From: Stomorhina lunata
Taxonomy: Eukaryota; Arthropoda; Insecta; Diptera; Rhiniidae
Length of the DNA stretch: 64,000 bases
Assembly (NCBI GenBank): GCA_933228675.1
Contig: OW121744.1
Span: 95,900,508-95,964,507 of the forward strand
Direction of reading: 5' to 3'
The notes beneath the pieces were generated by a model. The model saw only the letters and a program-made list of their open reading frames with translations. It was not told the DNA's origin and made no database searches. The position numbers and the translations under genes are program-made. Every line of letters starts with the position of its first letter. Position 1 is the stretch's first letter. Of this stretch, positions 47,410 through 61,560 are shown piece after piece.

Positions 47410-49985
47410 CAAAAAGTTTGCGATAGGAAAAAATTTCTATAGAAAAGTTGACGACAGGAAGACATTTCTATAGAAAATTTGACGATATGAAGACTTTGCT
47501 ATAGAAAAGTTGACGATAGGAAGACTTTGCTATAGAAAAGTTGCCGATAGGAAGACTTTGCTATAGAAAAGTTGACGATAGGAAGACATTTCTATAGAAA
47601 AGTTGACAATATGAAGACTTTACTATAGAAAAGTTGACGATATGAAGACTTTGCTATAGAAAAGTTGACGATAGGAAGACTTTGCTATATAAAAGTTGAT
47701 GATAGGGAGACTTTGCTATAGAAAAGTTGACGATTGGAAGACTTTGCTATAGAACAATTGATGATAGGAAGACTTTGCTATAGAAAAGTTGACGATTGGA
47801 AGACTTTGCTAAAGAAAAGTTGACTATAGGAAGACTTTGCTATAGAAAAGTTGACGATAGGAAGACTTTGCCATAGAGAAGTTGACGACGGGAAGACTTT
47901 GCTATAGAAAATTTGACGATAGGAAGACTTTCCTATAGAAAATTTGACGATAGGAAGACTTTGCTAAAGAAAAGTTGACAATGGGAAAACCTTGATATAG
48001 AAAACTTGACGATAGGAAGACTTTGCTATAGAAAAGTTGACTATAGGAAAACTTTGGTAAAGAAAAATTTATGACAGGAAGACTTTGATATAGAAAAGGA
48101 AGACTCTGCTATAGAAAAGTTGACGATTGGAAGACTTTGCTATAGAAAAATTGATGGTAGGAAGACTTTGCTATAGAAAAGTTAACGATAGGAAAACTTT
48201 GCTAAAGAAAAGTTGACTATAGGAAGACTTTGCTAAAGAAAAGTTGACGATAGCAAGACTTTGCTATAGAAAAGTGACGATAAGATGACTTTTTTATAGA
48301 AAAAATGACGATAGGAAGACTTTGCCACAGAAAAATTGACGATAGGAAGACTTTGCTATAGAAAACTTGACGAAAGGAAGACTGTACTGTGGAACAGTGG
48401 ATGACAGAAAGACTTTGGTGTAGAAAAGTTGACAATAGGAAGACTTTGCTATAGAAAAGTTGACGATTGGAAGACCTTTCTACACAAAAGTTAACGATAG
48501 GAAGAATTTACTGTAGAAAAGTTGACTACAGGAATATTTTACTATAGAAAAGTTGACGATAGGAAGACTGTACTATAGAAAAGTTGAAGATAGGAAGTCT
48601 TTACTATGGAAAAGTTGACGATAAGAAGACATTTCTATTGAAAAGTTGACGATAATAAGATCTTTCTATAGAAAAGTCAAAGATAGGAAGACATTTCTAT
48701 AGAAAGGTAACCGAAAGGAAGACATGTCTATAGAACAGTTGAAGATAAGAAGACATTTCTGTAGATAAGTTGAAGATAGGAAGGCTTTGCTATAGAAAAG
48801 TTGGCGGTATATAGCAAAGTCCTCCTATCGTCAACTTTTCTATAGCAAAATCTTCCTATCGTAAACTTTTCTAAAGCAAAGTCTTCCTACGTGAACTTTT
48901 CTACAGCAAAATCTTTCTGTCGTCAACTTTTCTATAGAAAAGTCCTCCTATCGACAACTTTTCTATAGCAAAGTCTTCCTATCGTCAACTTTTCCTATCG
49001 TCAACTTTTCTATAGTAAAATCTTTCTATTGTCAACTTTTTTATAGTAAAGTCTTCCTATAGTCAACTTTTCTATAGTAAAGTCTTCCTATCGTCAACTT
49101 TTCTATAGTAAAGTCTTTCTATCGTCAACTTTTCTATAGTAAAGTCATCCTATAGTCAACTTTTCTATAGTAAAGTCTTCCTATCGTGAAATTTTCTATA
49201 GTAATGGCTTCCTATCGTCGACTTTTCTATAGTAAGGTCTTCCTATCGCCAACTTTTTGAAAGTAAAGTCTTCCTATTGTCAACTTTTCTATACTAAAGT
49301 CTTCCTTTTGTCAACTTTTCTATAGTAAAGTCTTCCTATCGTCAACTTTTCTATAGTAAAGTCTTTCTATCGTCAACTTTTCTATAGTAAAGTCTTCCTA
49401 TAGCCAACTTTTCTATAGTAAAGTCTTCCTATCGTCAAATTTTCTATAGTAATGTCTTCCTATCGTCAACTTTTCCATAGTAAAGTCTTCCTATCGCCAA
49501 CTTTTTGATAGTAAAGTCTTCCTATTGTCAACTTTTCTATAGAGAAGTCTTCCTATTGTCAACTTTTCTATAGAGAAGTCTTCCTATTGTCAACTTTTCT
49601 ATAGAGAAGTCTTCCTATTGTCAACTTTTCTATAGAAAAATTTTCCTAGTGCCAACTTTCTACAGAATGTCTTCCCATCGTCAACTTTCATACAGTAAAG
49701 TCTCCCTATCGTCAACTTTTTTATATGTAAGTCTTGCTTGCGTCAACTTTTCTTTACAAATGTCTTCCTATCGTCAACTCTTTTTTAGAAGTGGCTTCTT
49801 ATCATCAACATTTCTTTAGAAATGTCTTCCTGTCATCAACTTTTCTTTAGAAATGTCTTCCTATGGTCAACTTTTCTATAGAAGTGTCTTCCTATCATCA
49901 ACTTCTTTATAAAGATGTCTTCCTATCGTCAACTTTTCAAAGGAAATGTCTTCCTATCTTTAACTTTTCTATAGAAATGTCTTCT
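47410..49985. repeat. Satellite S5, array 1, large inverted repeat
   Basis: 31-bp units reading CTATAGAAAAGTTGACGATA followed by GGAAGACTTTG. Units run forward from 47410 to about 48812 and in reverse orientation from about 48814 to 49985, head to head with almost no spacer (GTTGGCGGTATATAGC at the centre). The forward arm mainly has GACTTTGCT. The reverse arm has its complement near the centre and GACTTTACT-type units further out. Outer units of both arms carry GACATTTCT. Frames such as 48217-48435 are by-products. Confidence 0.95.
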
Positions 49986-51104
49986 TTATGAGGTTTTATG
50001 TCTTACAGCCTTTTATGTAAAGGATATACAAAGGCTATCTGAACTTCTTAAAAATACATATCTATTTTTAGGCTATAACTCTATTACTAAAGAGATAAAC
50101 TTGTTTGTTCTTATCTTTGTAGAGATAATTGATCTATATTTTAATTTAAAAATTTTAAAGTATTTAAAAAATATTTAACATTTCATTTAAACAGACAGAC
50201 GACTGTCTTTTTTTAACGACCTCTACTAAACCACAAAATGCATATAAATTTAATTATCATAATTTCCTCGAATTAAGAAACAAATAATATGTAAAAACAA
50301 GAACAAGCACTAATAAAAAGTTCCTCCTCTTCATTAATAAAATTTTTAAGAAAAACTCGACTACGTAAAGAAAAAAACTTTTATGGCAATTTTATGACCG
50401 TAAAATGAATGTATATGTATCGAGTATAGCTAACAAAAATCTTCCCCGCTTCCCACAAATTCAAAGACAAAAGACATTTTTAAATGTCTCCAAAATTATT
50501 ACAGGTTGTTTAAAAGACAAGACATCAAGACGGATGGAAAGACACACAGACAGACAGACATGACATGACATAATGTCATGATGATGAAAACTGCAAATTA
50601 TCAATAGATTTTAATTTTATTTTAAACTAAATCCTCTTAAGATCCCCCTGATAATTTGTTGTTATTATTGTTATGTTATTTTAAATAAAATTTAATACAA
50701 ATATTTATTTGATATCTTAAACTTTGCTCTACTCATACATGGAAAATGAAAATAGTCTTAATAAATAAAATATGCAACTTTTTTTCTGTCTAAAGTCTAT
50801 TTTTACGAGCTGTTTAGTAATAAAATTTTTTATATATTTTCTATAAAAAAAAAAACTGTAGCAAAAAATATGAAAATATGTAAAATTTTATGTGATTTTT
50901 TCAAATATTGTCGGTTTTTTATAAAGTGTATAAAATTATCTTTTATGGGAATATGAAAGTAATAAAATAAAATATATTATTAGCATTTTTGCAACCATTT
51001 GACAAATATTCATCAGCAATATGTAAGGGTTAATTTTATTAATGACTATGGTTTAATTCTAGGCGCACAGTGGGGATAAATTGAAAATAATGTTAACAAA
51101 TTTC
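49986..51104. other. AT-rich spacer between S5 arrays
   Basis: A short ACAGACAGACA run at about 50547-50560. No gene seen. Confidence 0.5.
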
Positions 51105-53397
51105 AGTAAAAAGACATTTCTATAGAAAAGTTGAAGATAGGAAGATATTTCTATAGAAAAGTTGACGATAGGAAGATATTTCTATAGAAAAGTTGACGAT
51201 AGGAAGACATTTCTATAGAAAAGTTGACGACAGGAAGACATTTCTATAGAAAAGTTGACCATAGGAAGACATTTCAATAGAAAAGTTAACGACAGAAAGA
51301 CATTTATATAGAAAAGTTGACGATAGGAAGACTTTTCTGTAGAAAAGTTGACGATAGGAAGACTTTTCTATAGAAAAGTTGACGATAGGAAAACTTTTCT
51401 ATAGAAAAGTTGACGATAGGAAGACTTTTCTATAGAAAAGTTGACGATAGGAAGACTTTTCTATAGAAAAGTTGACGACAGGAAGACTTTTCTATCAAAA
51501 AGTTGACGATAGGAAGACCTTTCTATAGAAAAGTTGACGATAGGAAGACTTTTCTTTAGAAAAGTTGACGATAGGAAGACTTTTCTATAGAAAAGTTGAC
51601 GATAGGAAGACTTTTCTATAGAAAAGTTGACGATAGGAAGACTTTTCTATAGAAAAGTTGACGATAGGAAGACTTTTGTATAGAAAAGTTGACGATAGGA
51701 AGACCTTTCTATAGAAAAGTTGACGATAAGAAGACTTTTCTATAGAAAAGTTGACGATAGGAAGACTTTTCTATAGAAAAGTTGACGATAGGAAGACTTT
51801 TCTATAGAAAAGTTGACGATAGGAAGACTTTTCTATAGAAAAGTTGACGATAGGAAGACTTTTCTATAGAAAAGTTGACGATAGGAAGACTTTTCTATAG
51901 AAAAGTTGACGATAGGAAGACTTTTCTATAGAAAAGTTGACGATAGGAAGACTTTTCTATAGAAAAGTTGACGATAGGAAGACTTTTCTATAGAAAAGTT
52001 GACGATAGGAAGACTTTTCTATAGAAAAGTTGACGATAGGAAGACTTTTCTATAGAAAAGTTGACGATAGGAAGACTTTTCTTTAGAAAAGTTGACGATA
52101 GGAAGACTTTTCTATAGAAAAGTTGACGATAGGAAGACTTTTCTATAGAACAGTTGACGATAGGAAGACTTTTCTATAGAAAAGTTGACGATAGGAAGAC
52201 TTTTCTATAGAAAAGTTGACGATAGGAAGACTTTTCTATAGAAAAGTTGACGATAGGAAGACTTTTCTATAGAAAAGTTGACGATAGGAAGACTTTTCTA
52301 TAGAAAAGTTGACGATAGGAAGACTTTTCTATAGAAAAGTTGACGATAGGAAGACTTTTCTATAGAAAAGTTGATGATAGGAACCCTTTTCTATAGAAAA
52401 GTTGACGATAGGAAGACTTTCCGTTTGTAATTTTCTTAATATAGAAAAGTCTTCCTATCGTCAACTTTTCTATAGAAAAGTCTTCCTATCGTCAACTTTT
52501 CTATAGAAAAGTCTTCCTATCGTCAACTTTTCTATAGAAAAGTCTTCCTATCGTCAACTTTTCTATAGAAAAGTCTTCCTATCGTCAACTTTTCTATAGA
52601 AAAGTCTTCCTATCGTCAACTTTTCTATAGAAAAGTCTTCCTATCGTCAACTTTTCTATAGAAAAGTCTTCCTATCGTCAACTTTTCTATAGAAAAGTCT
52701 TCCTATCGTCAACTTTTCTATAGAAAAGTCTTCCTATCGTCAACTTTTCTATAGAAATGTCTTCCAATCGTCAACTTTTCTATGGAAATGTCTTCCTATC
52801 GTCGACTTTTCTATAGAAATGTCTTCCTATCGTCAACTTTTCTATAGATATGTCTTATTATTGTCAATTTTTCTTTAGAAATGTCTTCCTATCGTCAACT
52901 TTTCTATAGAAAAGTCTTCCTATCTTCAACTTTTCTCTAGAAAAGTCTTCCTATCGTCAACTTTTCTCTAGAAAAGTCTTCCTATCGTCAACTTTTCTCT
53001 AGAAAAGTCTTCCTATTGTCAACTTTTCTTCAGAAAAGTCATCCTATTGTCAACTTTTATTAAGAGATGTCTTCCTATCGTCAACTTTTCTTCAGAAAAG
53101 TCTTCCTATCGTCTACTTTTCTTTATAAAAGTCTTATTATCGTCAACTTTTCTACAGAAAAGTCTTCCTATCGCCAAATTTTCTTTAGAAACGTCTTCCT
53201 ATCGTCAACATTTCGATAGAAAAGTTTTTCTATCGTCAACATTTCTTTAGAAAAGTTTTCCTATAGTCTTCCTATCGTCAACACTTTTTTATAGAAATGT
53301 CTTCATAACGTTAACTTTCATATAGAAATGTCTTCCCATTGTCAACTTTTCTAAAGAAATGTCTTTCTATCGTCAATTTTTTTTATAGAAATGTCTT
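51105..53397. repeat. Satellite S5, array 2, large inverted repeat
   Basis: About 42 forward units (51105-52418), most of them identical (GGAAGACTTTTCTATAGAAA then AGTTGACGATA), then a short non-satellite spacer (52419-52442), then reverse-oriented units (52443-53397). Inner units on both sides have GACTTTTCT and outer units on both sides have GACATTTCT, so the two arms are mirror images in variant order. Divergence rises away from the centre. Confidence 0.96.
52419..52442 (+). repeat. Spacer at the palindrome centre, matching a type B DINE-1-like element
   Basis: TTCCGTTTGTAATTTTCTTA plus ATAT is identical over 24 bases to 53917-53940 near the 5' end of the type B element. Confidence 0.8.
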
Positions 53398-53873
53398 AAA
53401 TGTATATACTTTTTTCTACGAAAACAACAAAACATCCTTTCGCGTCACTAAAATTATTCTATTTTGTCGTTTCATTAAATGTTCATTATAAAACTTCTGT
53501 AAAATTATGTAATTGGAGCATAAAGTATCCTTCGAGAATCAAAAAAGGCTAAACGATTTAATTTATTACCATGAAAACTACTGCTACTGCTTCTGCTACT
53601 GGGTTATTAAAAAACTTTCCATTTTTAATAATGTGTGATTATATTGTATTTATAAAAAAAAAGGTCCTTGATAAGTATTTTCACATAATTACCTGCTAAT
53701 ATTGTATAAGAGATATTTTATATTTTTATAAACAAATTAACATGTTCATTTTTAATCAGGACTTACATTTTTTTTAGCTTTAATACTTTTTTATATAAGA
53801 CATCTTGTAAAAGTTTTTCAGAAAAAGGAAAGAAAAAAACTTTCATACTTTCAATTTTTTAAGCAATTTTTTG
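53398..53873. other. AT-rich stretch, no gene seen
   Basis: No supportable features beyond short CTGCTA repeats near 53580-53600. Confidence 0.5.
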
Positions 53874-55889
<2,016 letters not shown>

Positions 55890-56564
55890 ATACCCTTCAC
55901 CGCCATAGCTGGAAAGGGTATTATAAGTTTGTGCTGATGTATGTAAGGCATAGAAATATTTGTCTTAGACCCACCTTTTAGTATACCAATAGGCTTAGAA
56001 TCATTTTCTGAGTCTGGCTGGACCCTCATGTAAACTTTGTAATCAAACTATAGGTCGCAATTCTAAAGATAATTTAATGAAATTTGGCACACATCATTTT
56101 TTTTTTTTGATAATGGAACCATGGTTATTGAAATTGGTCAAAATCGGTTCATTATTAATGGTACCTCCAATAGGTATCACTTGCCGGAATTGATATATTG
56201 GCCACAAATATCATTATTTTTTCATGAAATTTAAGACAAATAATCTATCATCAATTTTAAGTCACTGTACCAAATTTCGTTGAAATCGGTCCACATTTAA
56301 CCATAGCGCCCATACAAACTCTTCTTTAAGAAAGCACTAAATGAGGCAAAAATCACTAAAACGCTCGTAAATCTAAAGATAATAAGACTTTCAAGTTTAT
56401 TTTTTGCACACATAATTTTTGTAACAACTGTAATCAATTTGCTAAATTTGCTAATAAGCGGTCCACATTTGACCCTAGCTCTCATATAAGTCCAAATGAC
56501 GGAAACAGCTTAAATATATAAGTTTTGGGAAAATGTTTGTATGATGGCAAATATTTAGCAAATA

Positions 56565-56605
56565 ATGGGTGTTTTTTTTTAGAGGTATAGAACTTCGAAT
56601 TGAAA
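56565..56605 (+). repeat. Left terminal inverted repeat
   Basis: Pairs with 57794-57834 with one indel in the T-run and a few substitutions. Confidence 0.9.
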
Positions 56606-56646
56606 TAAAACACAAGAAAATCGTTTTAATGTCCATCAATTTGGCT

Positions 56647-57722
56647 TTATTGGAAGGATAATTTTATGCCATTAATGTTTAAATATGATTTCAGGCATGT
56701 GGCCGCCGCGGCTGGAATAAAGCCAATTCTACAGGTCCAATTTTCAACTACTTTTTCGAGCATATGGAGCCGTATGTTGGCAATACCGCCACGAATATTG
56801 ACTTCCAAGTCCCCTAACGTTTCTGGTTTGTTGGAGTAGACGAGCGACTTCACATATCCCCAAAGAAAATAATCCAGTGGTGTCAAATTGCACGATCTTG
56901 GTGGCCAATTGACAGGCCATTCCGCGAAATTATGCGCTCATCGAATGTTTCCTTCAATAAATCAATTGTGACGTGCGCTGTGTGGCATGTAGCGCCGTCT
57001 TGTTGGAACCACAACTCATCCACATTCATGCCATCCAATTGGGGAACAAAATAGTCGGTTATCATGGCTCTATACCTGTCTCCATTTATGGTAACTGACT
57101 CAATGACTCCACCAGCCCATAGAGCACACCAAACAGTCAGTTTTTGTGGATGTAATGGCGTCTCAAGGGTCTCATGTGGATTCTCTTCACTCCAAATGCG
57201 GCAATTTTGCTTGTTGACGTAGCCATTCAACCAAAAATGAGCCTCATCACTAAACAAAATTTTGCGATGAAAATCAGCATCGAGATCAATCTCATTTTCG
57301 GCCCATACACCAAAATCACGACGCATTGCATGGTCTCGTGGCTTTAATTCTTGCACAAGCTGGATCTTGTAAGGTCGCAAGCCAAGATCTTTGCGCAAAA
57401 TCTTCCATAAAGTTGATGGACAAAGCTCCAATTGCTGTGCACGGTGGCGAATCGATTCATTCGGGTCCTCTTCAACACTTTGCTCTACAGCGGCAATTGT
57501 TTCTTCGGTGCGCACTGTTCGACGTCGCTGCGGATGCGTATTATCACATAGAGTAAACGTAGTGCAAAAAGGATCCATGGTTAACCGAATTAGTTGCTCT
57601 GATGGACGATTATGTCGACCATAAAATGGACGGAGCTTGCGGTGAACTTCGCGAACTGAACCATTATTTTCGAAATAAATTTGCACGATTTGCAAGCGTT
57701 GTTCTTTTGTCAACCTGTTCAT
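56647..57722 (-). pseudogene. Mariner-like transposase with one frameshift
   Basis: Start ATG at 57722 (MNRLTKEQRLQIVQIYFENN), chosen because the helix-turn-helix begins there; the open frame extends a little further upstream without conserved sequence. Stop TAA at 56649-56647, after GIKLSFQ. Total about 358 codons, normal for the family. The N-terminal helix-turn-helix is at residues 1-50 and a second DNA-binding helix region at about 70-125 (CPSTLWKILRKDLGLRPY). The first catalytic D is at about 159 (ILFSDEAHFWLNGYVNKQNC) and the second at about 242 (WFQQDGATCHT). A single-base frameshift (apparent 1-base loss) near 56920-56930 separates these from the C-terminal part, PPRSCNLTPLDYFLWG. With that corrected, 41 residues separate the second D from the D of PLDYF. 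The D found in RSCD of relatives is N here. One lesion makes this copy inactive, so it is likely recent. Confidence 0.92.
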
Positions 57723-57793
57723 GATGAAATGGCAAACCAAACTAAATATTAATCACTTGACAGCTGACAAAATGGCCTCTAGTTAAAAAAGTG

Positions 57794-57834
57794 ATGCCAA
57801 CTTAAAGTTCTATACCTCAATAAAAAACACCCGA
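57794..57834 (-). repeat. Right terminal inverted repeat
   Basis: Reverse complement of 56565-56605; TA follows at 57835-57836. Confidence 0.9.
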
Positions 57835-57932
57835 TATTTGTCTTTATACATTAAAAATAACACCTTTAACCTTAATGGTGAAGGGTATCGTAAGGTCGGG
57901 CTTGACCGACTATATCACTTTCTTACTTGTTT

Positions 57933-59266
57933 TAAAGTAAAGTCATTTACAAATTTATATACAACAATGTTTTTTCTATAGAATAACTGTGAGTTTGATA
58001 TATGAAAAAAAATATTATAAATACTTACCTTTAGACCTTTTTACATGTTTCAGAGCATTTGAAAAAATTTTTAACGATTATTTATATGTATAAAGAAGGA
58101 TGAAAAAAAAGATTCCTTTAGGCTGTTTTAAACAATAAACTTATGAAAAAAGAAAAGTTTTTTCTTTTTTTGTAAAAAAGAAGAGAATTTTACAGAAAAT
58201 AAAACGAAGCTACACCCGGTTTTAAAAAATATATTACACAGATGAACAATAAACTTAAGTTAAAAGTAGAACTTACTTTGGCAGCAGCAACAATATTAAC
58301 ATACAATACAAAAAAGCAAGAAAGAAAAAAAACAAGAAGGAAAAGTACAGAAATCCTTTTGGCTGTAACTGTAAAGAAAAGTTGCTCCCGTTATTGCAGG
58401 CAACCAAAGGCAAAGGCAGGAGCAACAAACGAAAAACACCTTTTAACTGTAAGCTTAGTAAATGTCCTAAAAAAGGGTTAATAATCCCTATAACAAATTA
58501 ACACAATATAAACACACAATATTTAAACAATCTCCTACATACATACAGACAAACACTTACACATACTTATATCCTTTAACTAACTAAATAAAGCAAATCT
58601 TTAACAAACAAAAAAATATATAAAAATAAATGTCTATCTTAGCAAAAAAAATTCTTTCATATTATTTATATTCCTACTTAAAAGCTTAAAGCGAAAATGA
58701 GTTTCCCTTAAGAAACAGAAAAGTTTCTTAAAATTAATCTCCAGCTATTTTTAAGGATATTTTAGGGACCTTTAGCAAAAAAAAAAACTAGACTAATTTT
58801 AAATTTTATTTAAGAATTTCTTGTTTTTAATAGAAATACTTATATAGAAAATTTAAGCAGTTTTTTTCTTTTAAGATATAATTTTTTCTTACTTTTTTTT
58901 TTTTTTTTTGATTTTGCTTCATAATGTGAAATGAATCCTGTTAACGTTTTTGAAATTTTTTTTAAATATGTGTATCCTTTTTTTCTTAAGTTCGTTTTTT
59001 GTGCATTAACTAGTTTAGCTTAAGTAAATTAAAATGTTTAAAAGATTTTTACTGAAATTGTGTGAAAATAAGTTAGGATACTATGACTGGGTTGGACGAA
59101 TTTTAGATACACTTCATATTTAGGCAAGACAAAAATTAAAAATTTATAATTAATAATATATTTTTGTTTTTTCCGTTCAGATGATAATTTTAGCTTTATG
59201 TTAAATTTTGTTCTTTAGATACATATGTGATAGCGCATAAAGAAATCTTTAAAATGACTCTATTGA
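57933..59266. other. AT-rich stretch, no gene seen
   Basis: A 79-codon frame at 58242-58481 is lysine-rich without a recognisable domain. I do not support it as a gene. Confidence 0.45.
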
Positions 59267-61008
59267 AAACAAGTAAGAGTGTTATATTCGGCTGTGCCGA
59301 ATCTTATATACCCACCATCAAGTTGTGTTAAATTTAGAAATATATCTCATATATCTACAAGGGTGCAGCTAATTCAAAATCTGGACCAATACTGAAAAAA
59401 TCGCTAAGCTAATTGGTATTGTTGGTAAAACCTTTGGACTAAATTCGGCTGCCGTAGCTCTATAGTTCAACATTTAAAAATATTTTAGTGGTTTCCCCAG
59501 TATTTACTTTGATCTAAATTCGGTCTCATAACCGGGTATAGTTTTACATTAATAAGTTGTTAAATACTTTTCGTAAATATGTAGTTAGGCTAAGCACGTT
59601 AATAGTAATACGGCAGGTCCATATATTTCGTTAGGAGTTGCTAATGCATTCATCATATATAAAGTCTGGGCTGAACATTGATTGATGCCTATCTAATTTC
59701 ATAGGTGCAATCTTAATATAATGAATGTACCTCCAAATCTTTTTGATTGTAGATATAAAAAGGGGATGCTATATATATAAGAATTATAGCCAAATGTTGA
59801 CCGATTGTAACAAAATTTTACACACTGGCTGGTATATATATAGAGCTTATTCTTGCAAAATTTAGTGGCCATAGCTATCATAGTTTCTAATTTAAAAGCT
59901 TTTAACTGGCCTTTGCTAAAATTTTTGGTTTCCGTGAGTGTTTTTTATATGAAAGCTAAAGTCAAATATGGACTGATTCCTATAAAATTTGATAAACTGA
60001 TCAAAAATTGCACAAAACTTCCCTATTTTAAATTTAATCGTCATAGCTATTACAATTGTATTCAATTTATCAGCATTAATGTGTTTCTTTTTCAAAATAT
60101 CCAAAATACTTTTGTAAAATTTTGTCTCTCTAGCTCTTTTCGTTAAGGCGCTATCGAGCTTTTATCTGACGGACAGACGGACATAAACAACCTTTTTCTT
60201 TATGTATTTTTGTGTTTCCATAAGTTTTTCATATGGGAGCTATGGTAAAATGGTGACCGATTGTGACAAAATTTTGCACACTGGCTGACATTGACATAAG
60301 ACTTCCTTGTGCTTAATTTAGTCTTACTAGCTCTTGTAGTTAAGGAGCTATCACGATTTTATCTGACGGACAGACGGACATAAATCTCCTTTTCTTTTTG
60401 AATTTTTGTGTTTTCGTAAGTTTTTTATATGGGAGCTAGGTCAAATGGTGACCGATTGCGACAAAATTTTGCACACTGGCTGGCATTGGCATAAGCCTTT
60501 CTTGTGCCAAATTTAGATTTATTGGCATTTAAGTGTATTTTAGGTGAAATTTAGGCTGTTTTCGTAAGTTTTTTGTATGGGAGCTATGGCTAAATGTGAA
60601 CCGATTTTGAAGAAATTTTGCACGCTGTCTAGGGCTAATGTAAAACTTCTATATACCAAATTTTGTCATCATAGCTGCTATAGTTTGTCATTTATTAACA
60701 AATAAGCGATTAGCCTAGACGAGGTTATACGGGAGCTATGGTCAAATGTGAACCGATTTTGCCCAATTTCAATACCAAAATTTTCTCAAAGATGAAAAAT
60801 ATTTTTACTAAGTTTCAGTGAGCTAGCTCCTTTCGTTTAGGCGTTATCGTGATTTCAACAGACAGACAGACGGACATCGCTCAATCGTCTTAGAATTTCA
60901 TAAGGATTCAGAATATTTATCGTTTTTGGCTTTTGAGCCAATATTAAGGAAATTACAAACGGAATGACAATCTCAATATACCCCCCATTCTTTTTGATGG
61001 TGGGTATA
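59267..61008 (-). mobile_element. DINE-1-like element, type B, copy 2
   Basis: On the minus strand it starts TATACCCACCATCAAAAAG, has ATTCCGTTTGTAATTTCCTT, a short GCGATGTCCGTCTGTCTG block, and ends with GATGGTGGGTATATAAG, hairpin GATTCGGCACAGCCGAAT and ACTCTTACTTGTTTT. It is 1742 bp; copy 1 is longer mainly through its microsatellite. Internal units with CCGATTGTGACAAAATTTTG and CACACTGGCTG recur at about 60250, 60450 and, diverged, 60600. It lies inverted relative to copy 1. Confidence 0.85.
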
Positions 61009-61560
61009 AAAACCCGGTTTTTAGTTCCCCTTCTATTTTGCGCGTCACATACGAATTCAAAAAACTACAACTCAAAACACCAAACATTATTGAAACTATT
61101 AGTACCAACTCTGAATCAAGAAGAGGTTAGCGCAAACCGACTAATATTAGAAGACTAAGCCAAGTCAATCTTAATTGAATTTTCGCTCTGAAATTAAATA
61201 ATTTCCTGAGAGCTAGTTCTCGACTGTAAGTATTATGTTCCTTTTAAGAATATAAATAGGCGTGGGCAGCTTATACCACCAGAAGCCGAACACTTTTTAT
61301 AATTTTTGTAAATATGTATCACGATCATGAATGAAACTCGTGAAAATCAGTAATGGAATTTGGATATTAGCAAAGTCGGTTAGTGCTGCATTGTTAAAGA
61401 AAATACAAAAACGAATACTCATAAAACAAAATAAAAATCCAATTTATAGAAACATATGTAGAAATAAATATAATCTCGAACATTGTTGCCATGACATTAT
61501 TACTTTTGTAAACATTGTTTGAAATAAATGTAACCAAATTCTGAATATTTTTCGACAAAA
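61009..61560. other. Intergenic stretch with a short dispersed repeat
   Basis: No gene supported. The repeat at 61264-61325 is listed separately. Confidence 0.45.
61264..61325 (+). repeat. Short dispersed repeat, copy 2
   Basis: GGCAGCTTATACCACCAGAA then GCCGAACACTTTTTATAAT, ending ATCACGA. Matches 19806-19862. Confidence 0.7.

Larger units (their letters stand above)
56565..57834 (-). mobile_element. Mariner-like (DD41D-type) element, nearly intact
   Basis: 1270 bp, flanked by TA at 56563-56564 and 57835-57836. Terminal inverted repeats of about 41 bp (56565-56605 and 57794-57834) share GGGTGTTTTTT and GAGGTATAGAACTT. The transposase on the minus strand fills most of the element. The exact insertion point is confirmed by the uninterrupted type A copy at 42.6 kb. 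It differs from the element at 0.8-2.2 kb in TIR sequence and in protein, so it is a separate family within the same DD41D-like group. Confidence 0.93.

Noticed and set aside
51066..51085. CACAGTGGGG resembling the end of the 3.5-kb TIR element
   Set aside because: Only the first 9-10 bases match and no partner end was found.
57326..57624. Plus-strand frames across the mariner-like element
   Set aside because: They are antisense to the transposase.
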